A stretch of 64,000 bases of DNA from Prochlorococcus sp. AG-363-A16 (GTDB taxonomy: Bacteria; Cyanobacteriota; Cyanobacteriia; PCC-6307; Cyanobiaceae): positions 1 to 64,000 of the forward strand of contig QCFB01000005.1 in NCBI GenBank assembly GCA_003280345.1, given 5' to 3'. The translations under genes and the position numbers were made by a program. Positions 19,112 through 27,354 of the stretch are shown in pieces (positions within the stretch are counted from its first letter, which is position 1; each line of letters begins with the position of its first letter). Below the pieces are notes generated by a model that worked only from the letters and a program-made list of their open reading frames with translations, had not been told where the DNA came from and did not search any database.

Positions 19112-19846
19112 ATGTCCCCTTCTTCTCAAAAGCGTCAGGATGGTCGGTTCTCAGGAGAATTGAGGCCTTTCAAGGTCACCTGGGAGCCAATGGGTTTTGC
19201 TCTAAGCTCCTTAATTGTTCATACAGGAAGAACATCTGTTCTTTGTAGTGTTTGCTTAGAAGATGGTGTGCCTGGTTGGCGCATGGGGAAAGGAAAGGGA
19301 TGGCTTAGTGCTGAATATCGATTGCTGCCTGGGTCTACTCCTCAGCGTCAAAAGCGTGAAACATTAAAGCTTTCTGGACGCACTCAGGAAATCCAACGCC
19401 TTATTGGCAGAAGCTTAAGGTCTGTTTTAGATATGACCTTGCTTGGGGAAAGGACCTTTTTGATTGATTGTGATGTTATCCAGGCTGATGCAGGTACTAG
19501 AACAGCTGCAATAACAGGTTCATGGATCGCTCTGCAAAGTGGTGTCTTGCGTTTGATCGAACAAGGCAAATTAATTGATAATCCAATTAAGGCTCAGGTT
19601 GCTGCAGTTTCAGTTGGATTATTAGGGGAAACCCCTTTGCTTGACCTTGACTACAGTGAGGATTCAAATGCAGACGTGGATCTAAATGTAGTGATGGATT
19701 CCTTTGGAAGATTTTTAGAACTGCAAGGTACAGCTGAAGGTAAACCTTTTACTAGAGAGCAGCTAATTAAGCTTCTTGACATAGCTGAACCAGGGATTCA
19801 GTATCTCCATGAAGCTCAACTTTTGGCTTTGCAAAATAAAAACTAA
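19112..19846 (+). CDS. rph: Ribonuclease PH
   Basis: Phosphorolytic 3'-to-5' exoribonuclease that trims tRNA 3' ends. The 244-residue product has the RNase PH layout: RPFKVTWEPMGFALSS, then GWLSAEYRLLPGST, RQKRETLKLSGRTQEIQRLIGRSLR, the IDCDVIQADAGTRTAAITG core that forms the phosphate and RNA-binding site, and the closing DLNVVMDSFGRFLELQGT. These are canonical. The start ATG 19112 is divergent from the CobO-like gene. ntcA follows on the same strand after about 70 bases, where I propose an NtcA-type promoter. Confidence 0.95.
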   Translation: MSPSSQKRQDGRFSGELRPFKVTWEPMGFALSSLIVHTGRTSVLCSVCLEDGVPGWRMGKGKGWLSAEYRLLPGSTPQRQKRETLKLSGRTQEIQRLIGRSLRSVLDMTLLGERTFLIDCDVIQADAGTRTAAITGSWIALQSGVLRLIEQGKLIDNPIKAQVAAVSVGLLGETPLLDLDYSEDSNADVDLNVVMDSFGRFLELQGTAEGKPFTREQLIKLLDIAEPGIQYLHEAQLLALQNKN

Positions 19847-19852
19847 AAAAAA

Positions 19853-19894
19853 GTCATCATTGCTACATGAGTTTTCTGCTCCTCTCTTTACCGT
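19853..19894 (+). promoter_or_regulatory. Candidate NtcA-activated promoter of ntcA
   Basis: GTC-N8-TAC at 19853-19866 differs by one base from the NtcA site GTA-N8-TAC. Exactly 22 bases later comes TACCGT (19889-19894), which fits the TAN3T -10 box. This is the spacing known for class II NtcA-activated promoters, and predicts a transcript start around 19901, about 15 bases before the ntcA ATG. ntcA autoregulation is established in other cyanobacteria; here it is inferred from sequence only. Confidence 0.45.
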
Positions 19895-19915
19895 CTTCCA
19901 ATCTGCTTAGCCACT

Positions 19916-20653
19916 ATGGTCGCCGCCACTCGCGGCTCTAACCGCTTTGAAACTATTTCTAAGAATTTGGAATCATTCAACCCTGTCGCTGATGATCAGC
20001 CTGCAATTACTAAATCCTTATTAGATGTAATTAAAAATCTTGAAGGTGCAAGTACTGAGTTGGTTGATAGGTCTAAAACAATTTTTTTTCCAGGTGACCC
20101 TGCCGAAAGAGTTTATTTAATCCGAAGAGGCGCTGTTCGCCTATCCAGAGTTTATGAGTCTGGTGAAGAAATTACTGTTGCTTTATTAAGAGAGAACAGT
20201 CTTTTTGGTGTGCTTTCGCTTCTTACTGGCCATCGTTCAGATCGCTTTTACCACGCAGTGGCTTTTACCAGAGTTGAAATGGTTACAGCGCCAGCAGCAT
20301 CTGTTCGTAAAGCTATAGAAAATGACACTAGTGTTGGATTATTGCTTCTTCAAGGGCTATCAACTCGCATTTTGCAAACTGAAACCATGATTGAGACCTT
20401 GACTCATAGAGATATGTCCTCTCGATTAGTTAGCTTTCTGCTGGTTTTATGTAGAGACTTTGGAGTGCCAGGTGAGAATGGAATTACTATTGATCTTCGT
20501 CTCTCACATCAAGGTATTGCTGAAGCTATAGGTTCTACAAGAGTAACGATTACTCGTTTATTAGGAGACTTAAGAAATGCAGGCTTGTTGAAGATTGATC
20601 GTAAGAAAATAACAGTATTTGACCCAATTGCTCTTGCAAAACGTTTTAACTGA
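19916..20653 (+). CDS. ntcA: Global nitrogen regulator NtcA
   Basis: CRP-family activator that senses 2-oxoglutarate and controls nitrogen-assimilation genes. The 245-residue product has a cyclic-nucleotide-like effector domain (about 50-140, with [19 protein letters not shown]), a dimer helix, and a C-terminal helix-turn-helix [21 protein letters not shown] at 197-217 that is typical of NtcA. It is longer at the N-terminus than the ~222-residue freshwater proteins; the extra serine- and asparagine-containing start ([10 protein letters not shown]) could be genuine for marine forms. Regulated targets likely include amt at 35.6 kb. A candidate self-regulating promoter precedes it. Confidence 0.96.
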   Translation: MVAATRGSNRFETISKNLESFNPVADDQPAITKSLLDVIKNLEGASTELVDRSKTIFFPGDPAERVYLIRRGAVRLSRVYESGEEITVALLRENSLFGVLSLLTGHRSDRFYHAVAFTRVEMVTAPAASVRKAIENDTSVGLLLLQGLSTRILQTETMIETLTHRDMSSRLVSFLLVLCRDFGVPGENGITIDLRLSHQGIAEAIGSTRVTITRLLGDLRNAGLLKIDRKKITVFDPIALAKRFN

Positions 20654-20665
20654 ACTTATGCCTAT

Positions 20666-20699
20666 AAAAGGGATCAGTATAAGGTCCTTTTTACTGATC
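20666..20699 (+). terminator. Two overlapping hairpins between ntcA and the DUF3084 gene
   Basis: Just after ntcA, AAAAGG (20666-20671) can pair with CCTTTT (20686-20691), and GATCAGTA (20672-20679) with TACTGATC (20692-20699). The stems interlock, so they should be alternatives rather than form together. The 8-base stem is perfect with a 12-base loop. Neither is followed by a strong T run, though the first has T following (CCTTTTTAC). It may be a weak terminator or processing site for ntcA. Confidence 0.35.
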
Positions 20700-20715
20700 T
20701 GACACTTGGTTTTCT

Positions 20716-21708
20716 GTGACTGGTTGGCTGCTAATTATTTCTTTATTAGTTCTGGGTGGAATTCTTTCCACACTGGGCGATCTTCTTGGCAGTCGTGTGG
20801 GGAAGGCTCGATTAAGCATATTCAATTTGAGGCCAAGAAGAACCGCAGTAGTTATCACAGTCTTGACTGGCAGTTTGATCAGTGCACTTTCTCTTGGTTT
20901 TATGCTTTTAGTTAGCAGGCAGCTCAGAGTTGGTTTATTTGAATTAGATGATCTTCAAATTAAGCTTAAAAATAGTCGACTAGCTCTTGCACCCTTGCAA
21001 AAGGAGCGTAAAAGACTTGAAGCTAGAATTGATTCAGGTGAAAGAGAATTAAAGCAGCTTGAAAGAAATCTGATTGCATTAAGGAGAGGAGAAGTTGTTA
21101 TTACAAGTGGCCAAAACTTGGCTACAGCAACTATTGAGTTACAGGAATCTAGTCAATCTAGGAAAGCTATAGAAACTCTTCTTCAGCAAGCCAATCTTTA
21201 TGCCTACCGTAAGGTCAGACCTCGAGAAAGACCTAATCGACAGATCATACTTGTTCCTACAGTAGATATTAATAAACTGGAAAAGGTATTACTCAAGAAA
21301 GGTAAATGGGTTGCAACTATTCGTTCTGCGGGAAATGTATTGTTGGGAGAAAAATTAGTATATGCTTTCCCTGAGGTCAGACCAAATAAAAATATAGTAC
21401 GTAAGGGAGAAGTCATATCTACAACCATTCTAAAGTCAAGTGAATTAACTATGGAGGGAGTAAGTAAGGGGATAAATCTTCTTCTTGCATCAAGTTTGGC
21501 TGAAATCAAGAGAAGAGGTTCCATTACATCAGAACTTAAGTTTAATTCCAGCTCTATAAATAGTTTGGCTAATGAGTTAAGTAAAATGAAGCGACGTGAA
21601 ATAGAGCTCGAGGTAGTAGCTCTTTTGTCTAGTGAGACTGCTGACCCTGTTATTGTCGGTCTTCAGAAAAGCAACCCAATTAGGGGAATTCTTCGTAATA
21701 AAAGATAA
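20716..21708 (+). CDS. DUF3084 family protein
   Basis: A 330-residue membrane-anchored protein starting with GTG 20716. Two hydrophobic segments (about 1-18 and 47-67, LTGSLISALSLGFMLLVSRQ) flank a short cytoplasmic loop. A charged coiled-coil-like stretch follows (about 75-125, rich in LKNSRLALAPLQKERKRLEA-type repeats), and then a soluble domain. It matches the DUF3084 family found only in cyanobacteria and of unknown function. It follows ntcA in the same direction with a 62-base gap and overlaps the next gene at TAATG. Its job is not known; linkage with ntcA is positional only. Confidence 0.78.
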   Translation: MTGWLLIISLLVLGGILSTLGDLLGSRVGKARLSIFNLRPRRTAVVITVLTGSLISALSLGFMLLVSRQLRVGLFELDDLQIKLKNSRLALAPLQKERKRLEARIDSGERELKQLERNLIALRRGEVVITSGQNLATATIELQESSQSRKAIETLLQQANLYAYRKVRPRERPNRQIILVPTVDINKLEKVLLKKGKWVATIRSAGNVLLGEKLVYAFPEVRPNKNIVRKGEVISTTILKSSELTMEGVSKGINLLLASSLAEIKRRGSITSELKFNSSSINSLANELSKMKRREIELEVVALLSSETADPVIVGLQKSNPIRGILRNKR

Positions 21709-22145
21709 TGCATAGATTAATTTCTATAGACCCTGGGCATAAAAAGTGTGGAATGTTACTAGTTGACTTAGATAAATGTATTGTTTTGGATGGAAAGGTC
21801 GTTGAGAAAAATTCTGTTATTGAGCTTATAACTAGTTGGCAAGATTCTTCTCAGTTTCATGAGATTGTTTTGGGGAATGGTACAAGCAGCACTTATTGGG
21901 AAAACATTTTAAGGCGTTTTGCACCTATAACATTTGTTGAAGAAAAAGGCTCAACTTTGCTCGCTAGAAATCGCTATTGGGAACTTTGGCCTCCAAATTA
22001 TTGGCTTCATTGGTTACCAAGAGGACTTATGCTTCCCCCTGACAATTTGGATGCAGTAGCAGCTTTAGTCTTGCTAGAAAGGCATTTAAATAAGAAGTTC
22101 AGCTGGCCAGGACCTATAAATTTCAAAACTTGGCACGCACAGTGA
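21708..22145 (+). CDS. RNase H-fold protein (YqgF/RuvC-like)
   Basis: A 145-residue protein whose beginning, LISIDPGHKKCGMLLVD, is the first strand and acidic residue (Asp7) of the RNase H-like fold seen in YqgF/RuvX and RuvC nucleases. A second acidic strand (ITFVEEKGSTLLARNRYWEL) and the closing DNLDAVAALVLLE with another Asp support the fold. It is probably a divergent cyanobacterial relative, and whether it processes 16S rRNA ends or Holliday junctions cannot be told. It overlaps DUF3084 at TAATG and its 3' end overlaps the opposite-strand DUF3146 gene by 23 bases. Confidence 0.75.
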   Translation: MHRLISIDPGHKKCGMLLVDLDKCIVLDGKVVEKNSVIELITSWQDSSQFHEIVLGNGTSSTYWENILRRFAPITFVEEKGSTLLARNRYWELWPPNYWLHWLPRGLMLPPDNLDAVAALVLLERHLNKKFSWPGPINFKTWHAQ

Positions 22146-22380
22146 AGACATAGTCACCACCTGGCTCTAAATTGTAATCCGCCTGTAGAAGGAATCGCAT
22201 AAGAGAATCTTCAATAAGCGCTCTTCCAAGAGAAGGCTCCACATTAAGAATGCCTTTGCCAAATGCCCAGGTAAATTGCCATTCGAATTCCCCTGCGGAA
22301 ACTTCTCCATCTAAAAACTGTCCTGTAAAACTTTGGCGATGTACTCTCAGATATGCTTTAGTTAAAGGTAATTGGTCCAT
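22123..22380 (-). CDS. DUF3146 family protein
   Basis: An 85-residue soluble protein with the segments KAYLRVHRQSFTGQFLDGEV, AGEFEWQFTWAF, and PSLGRALIEDSL, ending GGDYVFTVRA, which match my memory of DUF3146, a small cyanobacterial family of unknown function. It is the last gene of a minus-strand group psbH, tatA, pth, DUF3146 (gap to pth about 14 bases), so it is probably co-transcribed with pth. Its 3' end overlaps the YqgF-like gene running towards it. Confidence 0.75.
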   Translation of the reverse strand: MDQLPLTKAYLRVHRQSFTGQFLDGEVSAGEFEWQFTWAFGKGILNVEPSLGRALIEDSLMRFLLQADYNLEPGGDYVFTVRAKF

Positions 22381-22394
22381 TGATTTACTTATGA

Positions 22395-23000
22395 TTAGGC
22401 TGCTTGATATGAGTTAAGACGTGTACTTATACGATCTAAGTCAAGTGTTTCTAATAAATTTAAATTTTCTAAAACTTCATCGATAATTTTATCAATGATT
22501 GGCTTTTCTTCCTTTGCAAAAGAACCTAATACATGCGAGATAGTCATCTCTCTTTTCCCTTCTGGAATCGATTTTGGTGCTCCAATTCCTATTCTTAGCC
22601 TGCAAAAATCTTGGGTGCCTAGATGTTGAATAGTACTTCGTAAACCATTGTGGCCACCTGAACTTCCACTAGTTCTCATTCTGAGACGACCTAGTGGAAG
22701 GTCAATGTCATCTACGAGAATAAGAACTTGCTTAATATCAAGTTTAAACCAATCCAGTGTGGCTCTAATAGATAGTCCGCTGTCATTCATGTAAGTACTG
22801 GGTTTAAGGAGTTTGATTGCTTTTTCTCCAATACCTGTTTCTGCTATGTCGCCATACAGCTTTTTGTTATGAGAAAAATTAATTTTCTTTGTTGATGCAT
22901 ATTTATTTAACACCATAAAACCAATATTGTGCCTTGTCTGGGTGTACTTGGAACCAGGGTTGCCTAGTCCTACCAATAGGCGAAAGCCATGTTGACTCAT
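22395..23000 (-). CDS. pth: Peptidyl-tRNA hydrolase
   Basis: Releases peptides from peptidyl-tRNA that dropped off ribosomes. The 201-residue product has the Pth signatures: LLVGLGNPGSKYTQTRHNIGF with the catalytic His (about 24), then KPSTYMNDSG, VDDIDLPLGRLRMRTSGSSGGHNGL, and RIGIGAP. All family positions appear intact. It sits between tatA (gap of about five bases) and the DUF3146 gene (14 bases), indicating a single transcript with psbH and tatA or an internal promoter. Confidence 0.96.
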   Translation of the reverse strand: MSQHGFRLLVGLGNPGSKYTQTRHNIGFMVLNKYASTKKINFSHNKKLYGDIAETGIGEKAIKLLKPSTYMNDSGLSIRATLDWFKLDIKQVLILVDDIDLPLGRLRMRTSGSSGGHNGLRSTIQHLGTQDFCRLRIGIGAPKSIPEGKREMTISHVLGSFAKEEKPIIDKIIDEVLENLNLLETLDLDRISTRLNSYQAA

Positions 23001-23005
23001 TCAAG

Positions 23006-23299
23006 TTAGCTTTCAGGTGTTTGAGGGCTATGCGTTTTGTTTTGACCTTTATTTCCCTCAACTAAACTTTCTTGTTTGGGTAAGCCTGTTGTATCCAATT
23101 CTTTTTCTGTTTCGAAAGATTCAGGCTCTGAGATGGCTTTTTGAATTTCGCGTTCGAACTCAGTTGATGCTTGCTGAAAACCTTTTAGAGTTTTGCCAAG
23201 GGAACGCCCAAGCTCTGGAAGGCGTTTTGGACCAAAAATAATTAGTGCCAAAGCGCCTATAACAGCCATCTCAGGGAGACCGACTCCAAAAATATTCAT
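23006..23299 (-). CDS. tatA: Sec-independent translocase protein TatA/TatE
   Basis: Pore-forming subunit of the twin-arginine translocase, which exports folded proteins into the lumen or periplasm. The 97-residue protein has the TatA plan: a short N-terminal membrane helix (about 3-20, LPEMAVIGALALIIFGPKRLP), then the hinge FGPKRLPELGRSLG, an amphipathic helix (KTLKGFQQASTEFEREIQKA), and an acidic, proline-containing tail. The tail length is typical. It lies 36 bases after psbH and 6 before pth on the same strand. Confidence 0.93.
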   Translation of the reverse strand: MNIFGVGLPEMAVIGALALIIFGPKRLPELGRSLGKTLKGFQQASTEFEREIQKAISEPESFETEKELDTTGLPKQESLVEGNKGQNKTHSPQTPES

Positions 23300-23335
23300 G
23301 GGCGAACCCCTTAGTCTTTTTTGTGCTTAATCAGA

Positions 23336-23536
23336 TCAGCCGCCATTCCAATCAACTGAGAAGCCTTGGAGTAGTAGTGACTCGTTGTAGACCTGCAGCA
23401 TGATGGTTATGAAGATGAGGAAGGCAACTCCAATGAAAGCCATCACTGGAACGGCCCCCCAGCCTGGTACAACCTTTCCTTGTGCATTATTCCCAATTGA
23501 TTTGAGAATACTTCCGATGGCAGTTTTCTGTCCCAT
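23336..23536 (-). CDS. psbH: Photosystem II protein PsbH
   Basis: A 66-residue PSII subunit with a single membrane helix that stabilises the bound quinone side. The sequence [15 protein letters not shown] is followed by [17 protein letters not shown], the helix at about 28-48, then LLQGFSVDW; these are typical PsbH. It starts the minus-strand group with tatA, pth and a DUF3146 gene. In many cyanobacteria and plastids psbN lies divergently next to psbH; I do not find it here in the adjacent 381 bases. Confidence 0.95.
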   Translation of the reverse strand: MGQKTAIGSILKSIGNNAQGKVVPGWGAVPVMAFIGVAFLIFITIMLQVYNESLLLQGFSVDWNGG

Positions 23537-23917
23537 GACGAGTGTCGGGTCTCAGTAGAAGGTTTAGTCACAACATTGTATGGGTAATTCCCCCTCAAAC
23601 GGCGATCATGTCGGGAGATTTGATTTGCTGCAAACTTCTTGGCCTTGATTATTGGGATATTCAGCTTCATTTAATGACTTATAAAGTTGTGAGTACATCA
23701 ACAAAGTCTTCGGACCAATTTTTTAAGAATAAGGCCTAATCCCTCAGAACCCTTGTTTTGATGGGCTTTTATGGATGAACTTGCCTCGCTTGTTTATGTT
23801 TTACAACTTAGAAACATTTCAATCCACGCCAAAAGAGTGGTTTGTAGCACCTTCTACATAGTTTTTTCACCGATAAGCCACATAAGATGAGTTCGCTTCT
23901 ATTGACGTGGCTGGTCC
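23537..23917. other. Intergenic region between psbH and psbI; no psbN found
   Basis: About 380 bases separate divergent psbH and psbI. Translation of all six frames gives only unconvincing short ORFs, and none resembles PsbN (a short protein ending in FGPPSxxLxDPFxxHxD). It should contain the promoters of psbH and psbI, but I cannot point to a specific -10 box. Confidence 0.5.
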
Positions 23918-24046
23918 ATGCTCGCCCTCAAGATTTCCGTTTACACCGTCGTCTTCTTTTTTGTAGGGGTATTCCTGTTTGGCTTCTTAGCTAGCGACCC
24001 TGGTCGTACTCCTGCAAGGAAAGATCTCGAAAGCCCACAAGACTGA
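23918..24046 (+). CDS. psbI: Photosystem II reaction centre protein PsbI
   Basis: A 42-residue single-helix subunit of the PSII reaction centre, missed by length-filtered searches. ATG 23918 gives [20 protein letters not shown] then [16 protein letters not shown] and ends LESPQD. The basic-hydrophobic N-terminus and the FGFLxxDPxRxPxRKDLE tail are diagnostic for PsbI. The C-terminus is a few residues longer than in some relatives. A strong inverted repeat at 24066-24116 follows. Confidence 0.93.
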   Translation: MLALKISVYTVVFFFVGVFLFGFLASDPGRTPARKDLESPQD

Positions 24047-24065
24047 CGTTCTTGCTCCGCAAACC

Positions 24066-24116
24066 ATAGTCACGCCACAGACTGGACTGTCTTAGTTCAG
24101 TCTGTGGCGTCACTAT
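24066..24116 (+). terminator. Long inverted repeat downstream of psbI
   Basis: ACGCCACAGACTG (24072-24084) pairs perfectly with CAGTCTGTGGCGT (24098-24110). A single C-C mismatch is followed by five more paired bases on the outside (ATAGT/ACTAT), giving an 18-pair stem with a 13-base loop. It lies 20 bases after the psbI stop. There is no T run behind it, so it may act as an RNA 3'-end stabiliser rather than a classical intrinsic terminator. Confidence 0.6.
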
Positions 24117-24146
24117 GGCAAGATCATTTGCCTTAGCAAAGGGGTT

Positions 24147-27100
24147 TTGGCGGCGATACGCCACCACATTTTAATTGCAGGACTCATTACCTCAGGAGGG
24201 ATGGGTCTTGTTTATGCATCCACTGAGAAAAACACTTTTGATGAATTAGATGCAATATCCATATCTAGTGAAATTGTTGAATTAGAACCTGAAGAGACTT
24301 TCAATCAAAATTTAAAAGAAGTTCAAGCCTCACAGATAGTTACCTCAGATTCAAAACTTGAAGTAAATCCCCCTAAAGAGCTGCAACTGAGTGCTGATCT
24401 GCAAAGCTACGACTCTCGTAAGAAGCGCTTTGTCGCCAAAGGAAATGTAAAAGCATTTTTGAATGGGGCACTCCTTAAGGCCGATCATATTGAGTTTGAT
24501 AAGGGTTTTAAGACTCTTTATGCAAGAGGAAAAGTTCGTTTTCGAAAGGGAACTCAATACTTCCAGGCAACCTCATTTAGATATAGCCTTGCCAAAAAGA
24601 TAGGAGAACTTGAAGATGTTTATGGGGTTTTAGACCTCCAGTATTTAGGCAAAGATTTGAAGGAGATTTTTAAGAGCTCTTCAGCAATAAATAGAGGAAG
24701 ATCGTTAAATGGGGAGCCGAATAGTAAAGGAATTAACCGACAAAATACTGAATTTTCTAAAAATATTCAGGTTGATTTTAATCGTGAAAACATAACAGCA
24801 GTTTCTCTTGGGGGAAACTCTTTTTTCAATTTATCTAATAGTCCAGACACCTCAAAGACAGTTTCAAATAAAGCGATAGATACTCACCTAGTTGATGAAA
24901 CCATTGCTTGTCCAGCGTCATTACCTCCTATTCCTGACTGGCACCCTCAACCTTGGGCTGTCACAACTTGGGGTGGGCAAATGACCGATGCTAAGTTTGG
25001 TGAGGCATTTTTATTTGATGGAGATTTAAGAGAAGAATATTTATTTGGTGTTGGATTGCAGAAAAGGGTTTATCGTTCTGGACCTTTTTCTTTAGAGTTT
25101 GAGGCTGATTTGTTTGATCATTTAGCTAATAAGCAATCTGGAGGTAAATATAATCAATCAGTGCCATATGCTGATACTCCTGCACAAAATTTTGGGGAAG
25201 CAATTATAGGAATTGGGGCCAGACTTTGGCTCAATCCATGGCTGAATTTTGGTTTTGTAGAGGGGATTAGCGTTCATAGCTCTGTTAGTAATTTTGAAAA
25301 AACATATAGAGATAAATACTCTCAATTATTAAACTATCTTGGCTTCGAAATAGAAGCACGTCTTTCAGAAAAGTATTCATTGGTGGGTAGAGTTCACCAC
25401 CGCTCTGGTGTTTTTGGGACTTACGCAGGTGCAAGAGAAGGTAGCAATGCGTATTTAATTGGCCTTAGATATCGATTTGGCATAGAACCTAAGAAGCAAT
25501 CTTTAGTTAACTTTCCTATTCCATATGGTTGTAGAGGCTCAGAGAAAATGATCAGAAAGATACCTCTTGCTCTTGACGATAGTTTAGATACTAACTCTTT
25601 AGAAGATTTTAATCCCTTTAGTCAAAGAAAAGTCGTAAAGCAAAAAACAAATGATTATTTAAAAAATGATTTATTTTATACCAATCTTTCTTATTTAACT
25701 CCTGCTGAACAAGAGAGTTTAAGAGAAAAATCTATTGAGTTAGTTAACCAAAGAATTTACAATTTAAGATTTAAGGATAGTTTCGCTATTCAAGGCCGTT
25801 TAGGCATACAGACTTTATCTAAAAATGTTAATCAAGGAAACAGCGATACTGGTGTGCGTGTCGCTCAACTAGATGGTCAACAAAGAGCTAAACTTATCAC
25901 TGGTTCAATTACTCGTTGGAGGATACAAGCTTCGAAAATTCGGCTAAATCCGAATGGCTGGTCTACCTCAGGTATGAGTTTTACCAATGATCCCTTTACT
26001 CCTACTCAAACTAGGATTGACTCTGTTGATGTTAATGCTATTGAGCAAGGTAATGGGGATTTGTTGATCAAAACTAGAAAAAGTCGCCTGGTGATTGAGG
26101 AAAGATTAGCGATTCCAATCCCTAATGAAAGAAGAATTAAAAACAAATCAGAAGAGATAAAAAGCCGATGGGTATTTGGAATAGATCTTAGAGATCGTGA
26201 TGGATTATTTATTGGAAGACAAGTTAAAACTATAAAAATTGGTTCAGAATTTTCTCTTTCTTTACAACCACAGTTTTTAATTCAACGTGCAGCAATAGAT
26301 AAAACTAATAGCTACATCTCTAATGGGTCTTCTGTTACTAGTGACAAAGTCAGTAGCTCCATAAATTTCTCTGATTTGTTTGGTATGAGGGCTAAATTGA
26401 GAGGCCAAGTTCAAGATTGGGATGTAAGATTGGATTCAAATATTAGTACTTTTAATCTTGATAGATTTGCTAATGGATCCAGGTACTGGGGCAGTCTTAA
26501 AAAACCATTTAAAGCCCCATTGATTAATTCTGCTGAGGCTACAATTTTTGGTGCTTACCGATATAAGACCTGGAATGGATCTATAGGTGAAACAGATATT
26601 TACACAGCCTATGGAAGTTATGTTGAGAAAAAGGATGAATGGGAATGGGGCAAAGTTAGCAATAAATATACATTGAGATTTGGAGCTGGAAATTATCAAG
26701 CAGAGAAGAGAGGTGGCGGAGACCTTGCTCATCTTTGGCGAGCAAACCTATATTCATCTGTTGATTCTGAATATCCTATTTTGCAAGGTAAAGCTGCTAA
26801 ATTAACTCCTTCACATGCTTACCGTTACTCTCCAGTACCAATTATCCCGGGCTTAAAGCTTAAAAGTAAACTTAGCACTTCTTACTTTGCTTATGAAGAT
26901 GGTAAGAATCAATCAACATTAAGTTTGAGTGGAGGACCTGAGCTAACTCTTGGCAAATTTATTAATCCATATTTGGATTATACAAAGCTTTCTGTGACAT
27001 TGGGCGGCACACTTAAGCAAGGGGGAAGTCCATTTGAATTTGATGATGCTGTTGACCTTGCTACGCTCGGAGTAGGTTTGACTCAGCAAATAGCAGGTCC

Positions 27101-27341
27101 ATTGGTTCTTAATTCAGGTATTGAATATAATATCGATGGAGGATCTAAGTATTATGGAAAAGAGATTAATTCTAGGTTTGAATTAAGATGGCAAAAGAGA
27201 ACTTATGACCTGGCTTTATTTTATAGCCCTCATAAAGGTGTAGGTGGGTTAACTATAAGATTGCATGACTTTAGTTTTGATGGTACAGGTATTCCATTTG
27301 TTCAATCAGATTCATTAAACAAGAAGCCATTTATTAGGTAA
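24147..27341 (+). CDS. LptD-like outer-membrane protein (DUF3769) with embedded PagL-like barrel segment
   Basis: A 1064-residue protein, probably starting at TTG 24147 (no in-frame ATG nearby). A membrane/signal segment lies at about 7-24. Residues 78-165 (SYDSRKKRFVAKGNV, ADHIEFDKG, then GTQYFQATSFRYS) look like the LptA/OstA domain that binds lipopolysaccharide. The C-terminal half (about 540-1064) is rich in alternating beta-strand patterns and contains GVQTLSKN-type and GMSFTNDPFTPTQTRID motifs of DUF3769, the cyanobacterial LptD. In between, residues about 265-445 resemble PagL/acyloxyacyl-hydrolase barrels: NYLGFEIEARL then VHHRSGVFGTYAG and GLRYRF. The His418-x-Ser420 pair has the spacing of PagL's catalytic residues. 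The function is inferred: lipopolysaccharide insertion with possible lipid A modification. Confidence 0.75.
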   Translation: MAAIRHHILIAGLITSGGMGLVYASTEKNTFDELDAISISSEIVELEPEETFNQNLKEVQASQIVTSDSKLEVNPPKELQLSADLQSYDSRKKRFVAKGNVKAFLNGALLKADHIEFDKGFKTLYARGKVRFRKGTQYFQATSFRYSLAKKIGELEDVYGVLDLQYLGKDLKEIFKSSSAINRGRSLNGEPNSKGINRQNTEFSKNIQVDFNRENITAVSLGGNSFFNLSNSPDTSKTVSNKAIDTHLVDETIACPASLPPIPDWHPQPWAVTTWGGQMTDAKFGEAFLFDGDLREEYLFGVGLQKRVYRSGPFSLEFEADLFDHLANKQSGGKYNQSVPYADTPAQNFGEAIIGIGARLWLNPWLNFGFVEGISVHSSVSNFEKTYRDKYSQLLNYLGFEIEARLSEKYSLVGRVHHRSGVFGTYAGAREGSNAYLIGLRYRFGIEPKKQSLVNFPIPYGCRGSEKMIRKIPLALDDSLDTNSLEDFNPFSQRKVVKQKTNDYLKNDLFYTNLSYLTPAEQESLREKSIELVNQRIYNLRFKDSFAIQGRLGIQTLSKNVNQGNSDTGVRVAQLDGQQRAKLITGSITRWRIQASKIRLNPNGWSTSGMSFTNDPFTPTQTRIDSVDVNAIEQGNGDLLIKTRKSRLVIEERLAIPIPNERRIKNKSEEIKSRWVFGIDLRDRDGLFIGRQVKTIKIGSEFSLSLQPQFLIQRAAIDKTNSYISNGSSVTSDKVSSSINFSDLFGMRAKLRGQVQDWDVRLDSNISTFNLDRFANGSRYWGSLKKPFKAPLINSAEATIFGAYRYKTWNGSIGETDIYTAYGSYVEKKDEWEWGKVSNKYTLRFGAGNYQAEKRGGGDLAHLWRANLYSSVDSEYPILQGKAAKLTPSHAYRYSPVPIIPGLKLKSKLSTSYFAYEDGKNQSTLSLSGGPELTLGKFINPYLDYTKLSVTLGGTLKQGGSPFEFDDAVDLATLGVGLTQQIAGPLVLNSGIEYNIDGGSKYYGKEINSRFELRWQKRTYDLALFYSPHKGVGGLTIRLHDFSFDGTGIPFVQSDSLNKKPFIR

Positions 27342-27354
27342 TAATGTAATAGGA

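Noticed and set aside
20706-20915. A 69-codon ORF beginning between ntcA and the DUF3084 gene
   Set aside because: It is an out-of-frame shadow of DUF3084, whose GTG start and membrane segment are better supported.
23542-23739. A 65-codon plus-strand ORF between psbH and psbI as a possible psbN
   Set aside because: The translation lacks the hydrophobic helix plus FGPPS/DPF pattern of PsbN, and nothing else resembles a protein family.
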